In this document: positions 1 to 8,626 of the stretch, piece after piece
How the letters are laid out: the number at the start of each line of letters is the position of its first letter
How positions within the stretch are numbered: the stretch's first letter is position 1
Assembly: GCA_016794505.1 (NCBI GenBank)
Contig: JAEUJZ010000186.1
Location: 1 to 38,627, forward strand
Direction of reading: 5' to 3'
Origin: Myxococcales bacterium
GTDB lineage: Bacteria; Myxococcota_A; Polyangia; Palsa-1104; JAEUJZ01
DNA: 38,627 nt
Translations under genes and position numbers: made by a program
Notes under the pieces: generated by a model
What the model saw: only the letters and a program-made list of their open reading frames with translations
What the model was told of the DNA's origin: nothing
The model's database searches: none

Positions 1-219
1 CTCTCTGATCTAATCGCCCTGCGTTCCGACGGAAAAATCATCGCCGCAAGGGCGCAACAGACCGGCTGCGTGCTCAGCGAATTCACCCCACTCACCGACA
101 CTCTCCCCATTTCCACAAACCCATTCCTCGCGGTGGGGGACGTCTATGCGAATTATGCGCGGGATCCGTGGTCCCGACATGGCGGACGATCGGGGCTCGC
201 TCGCGCTGAGATGGCGTGA
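1..219 (+). CDS. 3' end of a carbon-nitrogen hydrolase-like protein, possibly apolipoprotein N-acyltransferase (5' partial)
   Basis: Frame 1 is open from the first base to a TGA at 217-219 and encodes 72 residues with no start inside the window. The fragment carries a 'LRSDGKIIA' segment, then 'TGCVLSEFTPLTDT', then 'VGDVYANYARDP'. This order (an S/D-x-DGK/R strand, a strand ending in a pledge such as VPLT, then a GD-W/V-ϕ-A segment) resembles the C-terminal end of the nitrilase domain of apolipoprotein N-acyltransferase (Lnt). Lnt adds the third acyl chain to lipoproteins at the inner membrane. The assignment rests on a short tail and is tentative; another nitrilase-superfamily member is possible. 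That the frame is coding is better supported than the name. Confidence 0.45.
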   Translation, partial: LSDLIALRSDGKIIAARAQQTGCVLSEFTPLTDTLPISTNPFLAVGDVYANYARDPWSRHGGRSGLARAEMA

Positions 220-243
220 ACGACCGTAGAGCCAGCCGCGAGC

Positions 244-1023
244 CTAGAACGTCATCAGTCGGCGATAGATGCGGTACATGCGGCGCTCATCGGCGAAATA
301 AAGGATGCCGCCGGTAATCAGCAGCGTGCTGGCGGCGACCGAGACGGCGAAGGCCACTTTTTCAGGGTTCTCGACGGGCTTGGCGATGTCGATGTAGTAA
401 CTAGCGCCCATCGCGCCCAGCCCCAAGATGCCGAGAAAGGTGCCGGCTGCGTACAGGCCTCGCCCGGTGTCATGGCCGATGCGGGCCAGAGCGCTGTGCT
501 GCATTCCGAGTCCGATCGCTCCGAAAATCACGGCGACGCCCGACGACGCCGAGCCAGCATAGGCCAGACCGCGGCTGATGCCGCCGTGCTCGCCGCTGGT
601 GCCATAGGCGAAGGCCACGCCGATGCTGGCCAGAGTCAAGCCTCCACCGATGAGCCCGGTGGCTGTGCCCAAGCCGTACAGGACGCGGCCCGCTTTGAAG
701 CGGCTCACGACATCCTCAGGCAAGGACGGCGGGGCGGGCGCGACAAACACCGGGGGGAAAGGAGCCGGCGCAGGTGGCATAGGCGATGCGGCGGGTGCCG
801 ATGGCAGGCCAGAGATCGGGGCTGAAAGCGGTGGAGCATCCGGCGCAGCGGGCGACGATAGAGAAGGTGAAGAGACCCCCACCCCTGCCGCGGCCGACGG
901 TGGCGACGATGGCGCGGGCGACAGACTCGACGGTGGCGGCTCTTGCGCCAGGGCCGGATCCGTAGGCCAGGAGAGCACACCCAGCAAGGCAGCCTGAGAC
1001 AGCAGCAGGGAGGCTTTGCACAT
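244..1023 (-). CDS. Secreted/membrane protein with Pro-Ser-Ala-rich linker and hydrophobic C-terminal half
   Basis: The 259-residue product starts with a signal peptide (about residues 1-27, ending PALAQ). A Pro/Ser/Ala-rich linker covers about 28-105. Four hydrophobic, Gly/Ala-rich segments follow at about 112-142, 152-182, 188-212 and 222-245, and the tail is basic. The layout suggests an envelope protein with a disordered periplasmic arm and a membrane-embedded C-terminal part. I recognise no family and assign no function. It is divergent from the gene at 1159 across a gap of about 135 bp that should hold both promoters. The start at 1023 is chosen because it gives a complete signal peptide, although the upstream Shine-Dalgarno is weak. 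The overlapping long frames on both strands are composition shadows. Confidence 0.7.
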   Translation of the reverse strand: MCKASLLLSQAALLGVLSWPTDPALAQEPPPSSLSPAPSSPPSAAAGVGVSSPSLSSPAAPDAPPLSAPISGLPSAPAASPMPPAPAPFPPVFVAPAPPSLPEDVVSRFKAGRVLYGLGTATGLIGGGLTLASIGVAFAYGTSGEHGGISRGLAYAGSASSGVAVIFGAIGLGMQHSALARIGHDTGRGLYAAGTFLGILGLGAMGASYYIDIAKPVENPEKVAFAVSVAASTLLITGGILYFADERRMYRIYRRLMTF

Positions 1024-1158
1024 CTTTCTACGATACCGAAAGTACCGGTGCGGGCGGCGGGCAATCTGGCCGCGAAGGGCTGGCAGTCTGTGGGCTCACG
1101 CGCGGGTCGAGATGAGCCGCGCTTTACGGGCGGGGCGGCCGGGCGCGATACTCACTTT

Positions 1159-3000
1159 ATGAGTCGCTCGAAGCGCACCGGCTCGCAGACTGCGGGCGGA
1201 GCCAAGGAATCCGAAGGGGGCAGCACCGCATCGGCCGTCGTCAGCACGCCCGTCGAAGCATCGGCTGTTGAAAAGTCTGCACCTGCCGCTGCGCCCCTGG
1301 CGACAGGAACCGCCTCGACGACCAGCCCAGGGCCGTCAGGGGCTGCGGCTGCGCCTGCATCGCGGGGCCTCGCGGGGTTTATCAAGTGGGCGTCCACCAA
1401 CACGCAGTTCTTTTCCAGCGTCATCATCGGTGGCGCGGGACTTATCGCGACGTCGCTTTATCAGTGCAACCAGGCCAAGCTGGCCGAACGACAGGCGGCA
1501 TCGCAGCAGAAAATCGCGACCGAACAGGCGATCAATAACTGGCGCATCGAGCGCGCCAAGATTCTGGCGCAGAACCTGCAGACGCTGACGGCTCGCGGTG
1601 GCGACAACGCCGAGCAGCGCTATGGCGTCTTGTTGTCGCTGTCACGCGGCAACATCCTCGACCCCGACTTGGCCGTCACCTACGCGCTAGAGCTGGGCAA
1701 GGACAACCCGGACTATATGGCGTCGGTGTTGAGCAACATCGAGCAGAAAGACGCGCACCACTATCGTCGCCTGGCGGGCGCGTACCTGCCGTCCTGCACG
1801 CAGCGCTATGGCGTGTCTGTGCATGGGATGGCGATCTGCAAAGACGACCAGTACGCCGAGCGCTCGCGAGCCATTGCCGAAGTGATTGCCGACGATGCAG
1901 AAGGGCAGCTATCCGAGCCAATTGGGCGCGCGGGGGGACCGCTTGTGCTGCTGCGCGATGAGCGCGAAGTCCACACCTCGCTTCTGCGCATGGTCGGCTT
2001 GTATGGCGAGTTCGTCGAAGAGCTATTCGAGCGCAGGCAGTGGCCGACGCTGACCCGGCTGTTCCAGGAGTCGACGGGAGCCTCGCTGGTGGGCAGCTTG
2101 AACCTGCTTATGCAGTCGTCCGATCTGGCGAATGCCACGGACCTGGAAGCGGCGCATCAGCTCTTTGCCGATCGCGAGCGCTGGCTGGTCAGCTATGTCC
2201 TGAGCCCAAGTTGTGATCCCGAGTGTCGCGGGCGCGTGCTCAACATCGTGCTCAGTCATCTGGGACGTGGGCAAGACGCGTTTCGCCGCTTCTTGCGCAG
2301 CGTGCTCAGCCGACCGCGCGGCGAAAGCAGCGTGTTCATCCATCGTCTGCACGGCCGCCTAAGCTACTGCCAGATCGACCCCGATGAATACGCCGGCCTG
2401 CGCGATCAGGTCATCGTTCCCATCGCGGCAGACTGGGTGAAAAAGGCGGTGGTGCAAGTCCAAGCAGCGGCGGCCGCAAATGTGCCGAGCGCGACGGGAA
2501 AAGGACCGGCAGGCGCGACTGGCGCACCCGGCGCACCCGGAAAGACGGGCTCTGGCAAGCCGGCCGCCCTCGCAGGCCCGCCTAGCGCGGCATCCTCGCC
2601 TTCAGCACAGACCCCAGCTACGTCGCAGAAAACAGAGCCTCTAGCGGGCGCGGTGGCTCCGCTGATTCCGGCGCTGCCAAGCGATCCGCTGCAGCTTCAC
2701 ATCGACGATCTGTTGGGTCTGCTTTCGCTTCTGCCGCAGCCGAGCGAGCCCAGCGAGGAATGGAAAAAGCTGCTCGCCGACCTCGCCATCGCGACCCGTG
2801 GTCGACAGCCCACGCTGTTTCTGGCCCGTCACGGCGAAGAATACAAACGCCGCAAAGCCCAGGCCCAGACGCAGCCCTTGGTCGGTCCGCCCAGCCTACA
2901 CGTGGCGGGCAAGCCAGCGCCGTCTGCGTCGTTGCGCAAGAGCAAGAACTTCTGCGCGCTGGCTACACAGTTCGAAGAAGACAGCGAAGAAGAAGAATAG
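1159..3000 (+). CDS. Large hypothetical protein with one N-terminal membrane segment and an Ala/Pro/Gly-rich linker
   Basis: I place the start at the ATG at 1159 (613 residues). The open frame reaches back to 943, but that stretch is Arg/Gly-rich and overlaps the 5' end and leader of the divergent gene at 1023. Residues 1-68 are Ser/Ala/Pro-rich and disordered. Residues about 82-100 form a single hydrophobic segment (FFSSVIIGGAGLIATSLYQ). Next come a helical, charged stretch (KLAERQAASQQKIATEQAINNW) and a globular region to about 430 that contains several cysteines and HEAT-like helical character. A collagen-like GAPGAPGKTG/Ala-Pro linker sits near 450-490, then a C-terminal domain ends in an acidic EEDSEEEE tail. 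The likely topology is an inner-membrane anchor with a large soluble domain. I know no family for it. It converges with the membrane protein and DUF4157 genes next door. Confidence 0.7.
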   Translation: MSRSKRTGSQTAGGAKESEGGSTASAVVSTPVEASAVEKSAPAAAPLATGTASTTSPGPSGAAAAPASRGLAGFIKWASTNTQFFSSVIIGGAGLIATSLYQCNQAKLAERQAASQQKIATEQAINNWRIERAKILAQNLQTLTARGGDNAEQRYGVLLSLSRGNILDPDLAVTYALELGKDNPDYMASVLSNIEQKDAHHYRRLAGAYLPSCTQRYGVSVHGMAICKDDQYAERSRAIAEVIADDAEGQLSEPIGRAGGPLVLLRDEREVHTSLLRMVGLYGEFVEELFERRQWPTLTRLFQESTGASLVGSLNLLMQSSDLANATDLEAAHQLFADRERWLVSYVLSPSCDPECRGRVLNIVLSHLGRGQDAFRRFLRSVLSRPRGESSVFIHRLHGRLSYCQIDPDEYAGLRDQVIVPIAADWVKKAVVQVQAAAAANVPSATGKGPAGATGAPGAPGKTGSGKPAALAGPPSAASSPSAQTPATSQKTEPLAGAVAPLIPALPSDPLQLHIDDLLGLLSLLPQPSEPSEEWKKLLADLAIATRGRQPTLFLARHGEEYKRRKAQAQTQPLVGPPSLHVAGKPAPSASLRKSKNFCALATQFEEDSEEEE

Positions 3001-3013
3001 GGCCGGAACAGAC

Positions 3014-3032
3014 GGGCTGGCTCTAGCCGCCC
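3014..3032. terminator. Possible bidirectional hairpin between convergent genes
   Basis: GGGC-T-GGC pairs with GCC-GCCC around a TCTA loop, just after the stop at 3000 and overlapping the last codons of the minus-strand gene ending at 3023. There is no clear U-tract, so a termination role is weakly supported. Confidence 0.25.
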
Positions 3033-3664
3033 TTGGCCATGCGGCGCGAGAATAGATAAAGCAGCGTCGAGGTCCCGATGGCCGGCACTACGAAGCGCAG
3101 GACGATCTGGAACAGAATATCGATGCGCTTTTCGTAGTAGGCCACGAAGCCCGCGAGCAGCATCCCCACGAACAGGATGACCAGAGCGCTGCGCAGGCAC
3201 TGCCACTGCATCTTGAGAAACAGATGGACGACGTGGGACTCGGAAATCTCGGGAAGCTCGGGGTGCTTGTAGATCTTCGACAGCAGGCCCGCCGAGATCA
3301 CCATCGAAAGCGGCAGACCCACGCCCGACATCAGCGCAATGAACAGCCCGGTTAGCAGGAAAAACGGCAGCGTCTGAATCTCAGAAAGGACCGGGTACAT
3401 CGCGCGCAGCGTCGGCACAAAGCCTGCGATACCGACCAAGGCGGCCAAGGCAATAAACAGAAGCGAGTTGAGCAGCAGGAACAGCCCGAGCTCGCCCAGG
3501 CCCACTTGCTCGGCCAGGGCGTCGAGCCGCTTGACCTCATCTTCTTCATAGCGAAACCCCGGCCACTGCGAGCCATCGTCGCTGCGTGCGAGTGACAGCG
3601 CCCCGCCCCAGTAGCGGACCGCTGCGCGAATCCATCGTGCCGAGCCAGATTCCATGGTCTGCAT
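3023..3664 (-). CDS. Polytopic membrane protein downstream of the DUF4157 gene
   Basis: The 213-residue product has an N-terminal soluble part of about 55 residues. Strongly hydrophobic segments follow: GELGLFLLLNSLLFIALAALVGIAGFV (about 56-82), PFFLLTGLFIALMSGVGLPLSMVISAGLL (about 99-127), ALVILFVGMLLAGFVAYY (about 160-178) and ILFQIVLRFVVPAIGTSTLLYLF (about 183-205). It ends with a short basic tail. The gene lies 54 bp downstream of the DUF4157 gene on the same strand and is probably co-transcribed with it. Position and membrane character would fit an immunity, export or docking partner of that protein, but this is inference and no family is recognised. The ATG at 3655 (three codons in) is an alternative start. 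Confidence 0.7.
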   Translation of the reverse strand: MQTMESGSARWIRAAVRYWGGALSLARSDDGSQWPGFRYEEDEVKRLDALAEQVGLGELGLFLLLNSLLFIALAALVGIAGFVPTLRAMYPVLSEIQTLPFFLLTGLFIALMSGVGLPLSMVISAGLLSKIYKHPELPEISESHVVHLFLKMQWQCLRSALVILFVGMLLAGFVAYYEKRIDILFQIVLRFVVPAIGTSTLLYLFSRRMAKGG

Positions 3665-3718
3665 TGTGGTCAGTCGGGCTATCGGAAGGCAAGCGTGCTG
3701 TCCACGCGGGCCGCGCTC

Positions 3719-6700
3719 TTAGTTGCCGGTCAGCCAGCGCAGGCCGCCGCAGACGATGTCTCCAACGACGCTGACTGCGCCACCCACCACCGGCACAAAG
3801 CCGATGGCGCTGGTGGCCGTGTTGACCAGGTCGATCACGCCGCCCGTGATGTTGCCCTTGCGGAAGTTGTTGATCATGCTGTAGGCGTTCATGCCGGTGC
3901 TGACGGCCGCCATCGCGAAGTTCAGGCCGGGGACGATCTTGGCCGCCGCCGTGCCGAGCAGCTTGCCGGCACCCTTCAGAAGCGGCAGGGCCTTGCCGCC
4001 GTACTTGGCGATGAACTTGCCGGCGCCCTTGAGAAGCGGCAGAGCCTTGCTGCCGTACTTGGCGATGCCCTTGCCCAGGCCCTTGAGCAGCGATCCGCCC
4101 TTGCCACCGAGCGTCTTTAGGCCACCGAGCGCCTTGGCGCCGAAGCTCTTGAGGCCCGAGAGCGCCTTGCCCCCCAGGCTCTTGGCGCCGGACCACAGCT
4201 TGCCGAACAGGCCTGGCTTGCCCGAGCCCTTGGGCAGCAGGCCCTTGAAGAAGCCGCCGACCTTGCTGCCGATGCTCTTGATGCCGCCGAGCGCCTTGCT
4301 CCCCAAGCCCTTGAGACCCGACCAGGCCTTGCTGCCCAGGCTCTTGATGCCGTCGAGTGCCTTGCTGCCCAGGCCTTTGAGACCCGACCACGCCTTGCTG
4401 CCCAGGCTCTTGATGCCGTCGAGTGCCTTGCTTCCCAGGCCTTTGAGACCCGACCAGGCCTTGCTGCCCAGGCTCTTGATGCCGTCGAGTGCCTTGCTTC
4501 CCAGGCCTTTGAGACCCGACCAAGCCTTGCTGCCCAGGCTCTTGATGCCGTCGAGTGCCTTGCTTCCCAATCCTTTGAGCCCCGACCACGCGCTCTTGGC
4601 GCCCGAGGCGATCTTGCTGCCGAAGCCCTTGAGCCCGGACCACGCGCTCTTGGCCCCGGACACGAGCTTGCTGCCAAAGCCTTTGAGCCCGGACCAGCCC
4701 TTCTTGGCCAGATCTTTCAGTGGGGACAGCTTGCTGCCGACCCAGTCCTTCGCCTTGCCAAACAGCTTGCCGAACAGGCCTGGCTTGCCCGAGCCCTTCG
4801 GCAGCAGGCCCTTGATCTTGTCGAGCGCCTTGCCCCCCAAGCTCTTGAGGCCCGAGAGCGCCTTGCCACCCAGGCTCTTGAGACCCGAGAGCGCCTTGCC
4901 GCCCAGGCTCTTGACGCCGTCGAGGGCCTTGCCGCCCAGGCTCTTGAGCCCCGACAGCGCCTTGCCGCCCAGCCCCTTTAGCTTCGACATCGCCTTGCCG
5001 GGCGCGTCGTAGACCTTCTGCATCATCTCGGCTGCTTTTTTCTTCCAGCCGGTGGCCTGCATGCCCTTCTCGATGCCCTCGCGCATCTTGCCTGGCAGCT
5101 TGAAGATGCCCGTCGCGATCTTGCGCGCGTTGTTGATCTGCTTGTACAGCGGGTCCTGCGTGATCGGCGCGAAGTTGCCTGCGACGCGCTTGGCCTTGTC
5201 GAGGAAGCTCTCGCCGGGCTTTTCTCCTTCGTGATATTTCTTCTGCGCCCAGGATGCGGCCTGGCGTCCCTTGTCGACGACGCTGGCCACCGCTTGCTTG
5301 CCGGTGTTGACGACGGCGGAAGCGCCGCTCTTGGCCTTGTTCCAGACGTCCCGCAGACCCCAGAACTGATTGACCGGAGCCCGTGCGCCGCTGCCAACGT
5401 GAACGCGCTCGCCGCGGGCTGCGGCATAGCCAACGGAGTCGGCTTCGTCTTCCAGCTTGTCGCGCTCGGACGCGGCACGGGCCGTATGCACATCCTCGCC
5501 CAGGCCGCCCTGCTCGGGCGTCAGCGAGTCGATCGCATCCGGCTCTTCCTTGCCTTTGCGCTTCTGCAGGATGTGTGCAAGCTCGTGCCCAAGCTTGGCC
5601 TTGCCATCTGCCGATGCGACATCGGTGCCGTGATCCAGCGAGACCTTGTTGCCGCTGGCCACCGCCTTGGCCCCCTGATCGCGTGCGCCGGCTGGCAAGT
5701 CATGGGCGACCTCGACATCGGATAGATCCTCGCCGAAGGCCTGCTGCATCCCTTCCATGACCTCGGGCAGCTTGTCGCTCGCCTGCTCAGCGCCCTTTTC
5801 GTCAAGCTGACCAGCCAGCTTGCTGTCCCCGACCTCTTCGCCACCGGCCCCTGCGCCCCCATCTGCCCCGGCCGCGCCGCCGTCTTCGCCGTCTTCACCG
5901 GCCTCGCCGTCCTCCTCACCTTCCCCGGCGTCTTCTGCCTCGGCCCCTTCTTCCTCGTCGTCGTCGCCGTCGTCGCCTTCTTTTTGTTCCTTGTCGGCGT
6001 CGGGCACCGAGCCGGCTTGCTCCTTGGACGATGCCCCCTCGCCTTCCTCTTCGCTTTCTTCCTCGCCCTCTTCGTCTTCGTCGTGATCCTCGTCCTCTTC
6101 TTCTTCGCTGTCGCCACCGTCCGCTGCATTGCTGGACGAGTCGTCCTGGCGCTTGCCCTCGCCGTCTTCGTCTTCGTCCTGATCTTCGTCTTGATCCTCG
6201 TCTTGATCTTCGTCTTGGTCTTCGTCGCCTTCTTGGCTCTTCTTCGTAGAGTCGCTATCGCTGCTGGCGTCGCTATCGCTGGCTCCTGCGGCATCCGACT
6301 GCGCCCCGGCCTCGCCGCTCTGCGCCTCTTCGTCGTTTTCTTCGGCTTGCGCGGCAGGGTCTCCGCCGGCTGACTTAGCATCACCGCCCTCGCCCGCCGG
6401 ACCCGCTTTGCTATCCCCACCCTCAGCCCACTTCCAGCCCGCCCCGGCCCCGGACCGATCGGCGGTATCCAGTCCGCCCCACGCTGGCTGCTTGTCTGCG
6501 AGGCCCGCGCCGATGCCGGCCGATGCGGCTCCACCGACGCGCTGCCCCAGCGCTCGCCCGTCCGAGAGGTGACCGAAGATCCCCGCCGACGTGGCTGCGC
6601 TCAGCGCACCGCCTGCTGCACCGGCCACCCCAAGCCCTGCGCCACTGGCTGCGGACAGGGCGGTATTGGCGACGCTGGACGCTGCCGTCTTGGGGGCTGC

Positions 6701-6754
6701 CGCCGCCGCCAAGCGACCAAAATCTGATTTCTTCGCAAGAGCCAGATCCGACAT
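3719..6754 (-). CDS. Giant DUF4157 protein with HELAH motif, acidic region and amphipathic repeat array
   Basis: The protein has 1011 residues. An AAGGAG six bases before the ATG at 6754 fixes the start. Residues 1-105 are Ala/Gly-rich. Residues about 135-310 are extremely acidic, with repeated DEDQ. Residues about 330-450 match the DUF4157 pattern: an FGEDLSDVEVAHD-like opening, then HELAH at 390-394 followed by ILQ, then a downstream E/D cluster at 432-440. DUF4157 domains are metalloprotease-like and are often found on cargo of extracellular contractile injection systems and polymorphic toxins. Residues about 590-890 are an array of 11-residue units (L-G-G/S-K-A-L/W-S/D-G-L/I-K-S/G), interrupted twice by an LLPKGSGKPGLFGKL block. 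The last 80 residues are hydrophobic and glycine-rich (about 935-1005), like a membrane-inserting segment. No signal peptide is seen and no sheath, baseplate or tail genes lie in the window. The toxin role is inferred. Confidence 0.8.
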   Translation of the reverse strand: MSDLALAKKSDFGRLAAAAAPKTAASSVANTALSAASGAGLGVAGAAGGALSAATSAGIFGHLSDGRALGQRVGGAASAGIGAGLADKQPAWGGLDTADRSGAGAGWKWAEGGDSKAGPAGEGGDAKSAGGDPAAQAEENDEEAQSGEAGAQSDAAGASDSDASSDSDSTKKSQEGDEDQDEDQDEDQDEDQDEDEDGEGKRQDDSSSNAADGGDSEEEEDEDHDEDEEGEEESEEEGEGASSKEQAGSVPDADKEQKEGDDGDDDEEEGAEAEDAGEGEEDGEAGEDGEDGGAAGADGGAGAGGEEVGDSKLAGQLDEKGAEQASDKLPEVMEGMQQAFGEDLSDVEVAHDLPAGARDQGAKAVASGNKVSLDHGTDVASADGKAKLGHELAHILQKRKGKEEPDAIDSLTPEQGGLGEDVHTARAASERDKLEDEADSVGYAAARGERVHVGSGARAPVNQFWGLRDVWNKAKSGASAVVNTGKQAVASVVDKGRQAASWAQKKYHEGEKPGESFLDKAKRVAGNFAPITQDPLYKQINNARKIATGIFKLPGKMREGIEKGMQATGWKKKAAEMMQKVYDAPGKAMSKLKGLGGKALSGLKSLGGKALDGVKSLGGKALSGLKSLGGKALSGLKSLGGKALDKIKGLLPKGSGKPGLFGKLFGKAKDWVGSKLSPLKDLAKKGWSGLKGFGSKLVSGAKSAWSGLKGFGSKIASGAKSAWSGLKGLGSKALDGIKSLGSKAWSGLKGLGSKALDGIKSLGSKAWSGLKGLGSKALDGIKSLGSKAWSGLKGLGSKALDGIKSLGSKAWSGLKGLGSKALGGIKSIGSKVGGFFKGLLPKGSGKPGLFGKLWSGAKSLGGKALSGLKSFGAKALGGLKTLGGKGGSLLKGLGKGIAKYGSKALPLLKGAGKFIAKYGGKALPLLKGAGKLLGTAAAKIVPGLNFAMAAVSTGMNAYSMINNFRKGNITGGVIDLVNTATSAIGFVPVVGGAVSVVGDIVCGGLRWLTGN
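4271..4570 (-). repeat. 66-bp in-frame tandem repeat inside the DUF4157 gene
   Basis: About four and a half copies of a 66-bp unit encode 22 residues each (LGSKAWSGLKG plus LGSKALDGIKS; residues about 729-828). Copies are nearly identical at DNA level and differ mainly at single synonymous positions, which points to recent expansion. Flanking 33-bp units (LGGKALSGLKS type) at about 4830-4990 are older and more diverged. Confidence 0.9.
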
Positions 6755-6986
6755 ACAGACTCCTTCGACACTTGAAACAAAGAGGAGCGATCAAGCGGCG
6801 CCCCAGCCCCCCAAAGGACGGCGGCACCGATCCCTATCTCGGAATTATCGAGGTTCAAAGGGCACAGTTGCCTGTGTCGGCGCGAAATATGCGGACCCAC
6901 TCGTCAAGGGACCGCGCTGGGCAGGCACGGCCTCGTGCTGACTAGAGAAAACCAGCGGCGGATCAGGTGGGGTGGGAAAGGTCGGA

Positions 6987-8624
6987 TCAGTTGCGGGTGC
7001 GGGCGCGGGCGATCAGGCGAACCGGGGTGCCTTCCAGCTTGAAGGTCTCGCGAAGCTGGTTCTGCAGATAGCGACGATACGAAAAGTGCATCCCCTCGGG
7101 ATGGTTGACCTGGACGACGAAGGTCGGCGGGCACGCCTCGGCCTGCGTGATGTAGTACAGGCGGATCGGGCGGCCCAGGTGCAAAGGCGGTGGGTGGCGC
7201 TCGACGATCCCTTCAAAGAAGCGGTTGAGCGCGCCGGTCGGGACGCGCTTGCTAAACGAACGAAAGCTGCGCTCGACAGCGTCGAGGAGCTTGCGAATGC
7301 CGCGGCCGCTCTTGGCCGAGCACTGCGTCAAAAGAGCCCAGGGCGCGACAAATTGCAGCTTGCGTTCCAGGTCCTCGCGCAGCCGCTTTTCGTCGGCAGG
7401 CTTCAGAAGATCGGCCTTGTTAAAGGCGATGACCAGCGCCCGCCCCGAGTCTTGGATCAGCCCGGCAATGCGCGCGTCCTGCTCGCCGATGCCCTCGTTG
7501 CCGTCGATGACCAGGACCGCGACATCGGCGCGGAGCAGCGCCTTTTCCGCCATGGCCACGGCCACCTTTTCCATCGGCTCGGGAATGCGGGCGCGGCGGC
7601 GGATGCCCGCCGTGTCGATGAGCAGAAAGCGCCGATCGCCATAGGTCAGCAGCGTATCGACGGGATCGCGCGTCGTGCCAGGGATGTCCGACACGATCAT
7701 GCGTTCATCGCCGAGAAGGGCGTTGACCAGCGATGACTTGCCGGCGTTGGGGCGGCCGACAAAGGCGATGCGGATCAGTGCATCGGCCGGCTGTGCCGAG
7801 CGTCCAGCCGAGCGTCCGGCCGATTTGGTCTCGTCTGCTTCAGCCCCTGCCTCTTCGTCGGATGCGACGGCATCGCCCTCGCGGTCATCGGCATATGCGC
7901 CGTCCTCCGCGAAGGCGGCGGCGTCGCCTTCATCGTCATCGTCAGCAGCATCGCCTTCTTCCGCCGCATGGTGCGAGCGGGGCGGCATGGTGATGTGTTC
8001 TGCTACGGCATCGGCCTCGTCGCCGTCCTCGGTCTCGTCCTGGCTTGTGCCTTCGGCAGCCGGTGGCGGCAGAGCGGCGATCAGGTCTTCCAAGAGCTCA
8101 GGCATGCCGCGGCCATGCGCGGCCGAGATGCCATAGACCTGCGAGGCGCCCAGGGCATAGACCTCGCTGACCAGGCTCTCGTGACGAGCGCCGTCGACCT
8201 TGTTGGCGACAAACAGGATGGGCTTGCCAAGCGGCCGCAGGCGCGACAGCACTTCGCGATCTTCGGCGACGATGCCGTGCTGTGCATCGACAACAAACAG
8301 CACCAAGCTCGACTCGGCGATGGCGCGCAAGGCCTGCTTTTGGATCTCGGCCGAAAGCGGCGACGTCGGCTTGCTTTCCAGCCCACCGGTATCGACGACG
8401 CGGAAATAGCGGCCGGCATAGTCGGTCTCGCCATAGCGCCGATCGCGGGTCACGCCCGGCTGATCTTCGACGATGGCGTTGTGGCCGCCGACCAAGCGGT
8501 TAAACAGCGTCGACTTGCCGACGTTGGGACGGCCGACGATGGCCACCAAGGGCAAAGGCGAGCTCGGATCTTCGGCGCGGCGCAGAAGCTGCTCGCGGCG
8601 GATCGCACGGGGGCTGCGCGCCAT
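6987..8624 (-). CDS. der: Ribosome assembly GTPase Der (EngA)
   Basis: Der is the double-GTPase factor needed for 50S subunit maturation. From the ATG at 8624 the product is 545 residues, against roughly 440-490 in most bacteria. GTPase domain 1 has its P-loop at 31-38 (GRPNVGKS), DTGG at 78-81 and NKVD at 141-144. Domain 2 has its P-loop at 290-297 (GRPNAGKS), followed by DTAGI and NKAD. A C-terminal KH-like domain contains GRPIRLYYITQ and the PPTFVVQVN segment. The extra length is an acidic linker at about 190-282, rich in D, E and A, between the two GTPase domains. The open frame extends upstream to 9065, but that part lies inside era; the ATG at 8624 sits two bases after the era stop, so the two are almost certainly co-transcribed. 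Confidence 0.96.
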   Translation of the reverse strand: MARSPRAIRREQLLRRAEDPSSPLPLVAIVGRPNVGKSTLFNRLVGGHNAIVEDQPGVTRDRRYGETDYAGRYFRVVDTGGLESKPTSPLSAEIQKQALRAIAESSLVLFVVDAQHGIVAEDREVLSRLRPLGKPILFVANKVDGARHESLVSEVYALGASQVYGISAAHGRGMPELLEDLIAALPPPAAEGTSQDETEDGDEADAVAEHITMPPRSHHAAEEGDAADDDDEGDAAAFAEDGAYADDREGDAVASDEEAGAEADETKSAGRSAGRSAQPADALIRIAFVGRPNAGKSSLVNALLGDERMIVSDIPGTTRDPVDTLLTYGDRRFLLIDTAGIRRRARIPEPMEKVAVAMAEKALLRADVAVLVIDGNEGIGEQDARIAGLIQDSGRALVIAFNKADLLKPADEKRLREDLERKLQFVAPWALLTQCSAKSGRGIRKLLDAVERSFRSFSKRVPTGALNRFFEGIVERHPPPLHLGRPIRLYYITQAEACPPTFVVQVNHPEGMHFSYRRYLQNQLRETFKLEGTPVRLIARARTRN

Positions 8625-8626
8625 GG

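Noticed and set aside
3891..5012. Long plus-strand frame (373 residues, Leu/Pro repeats) opposite the DUF4157 gene
   Set aside because: It is the antisense shadow of the Gly/Lys/Ser repeats; the minus frame has a Shine-Dalgarno, a recognised domain and sensible architecture.
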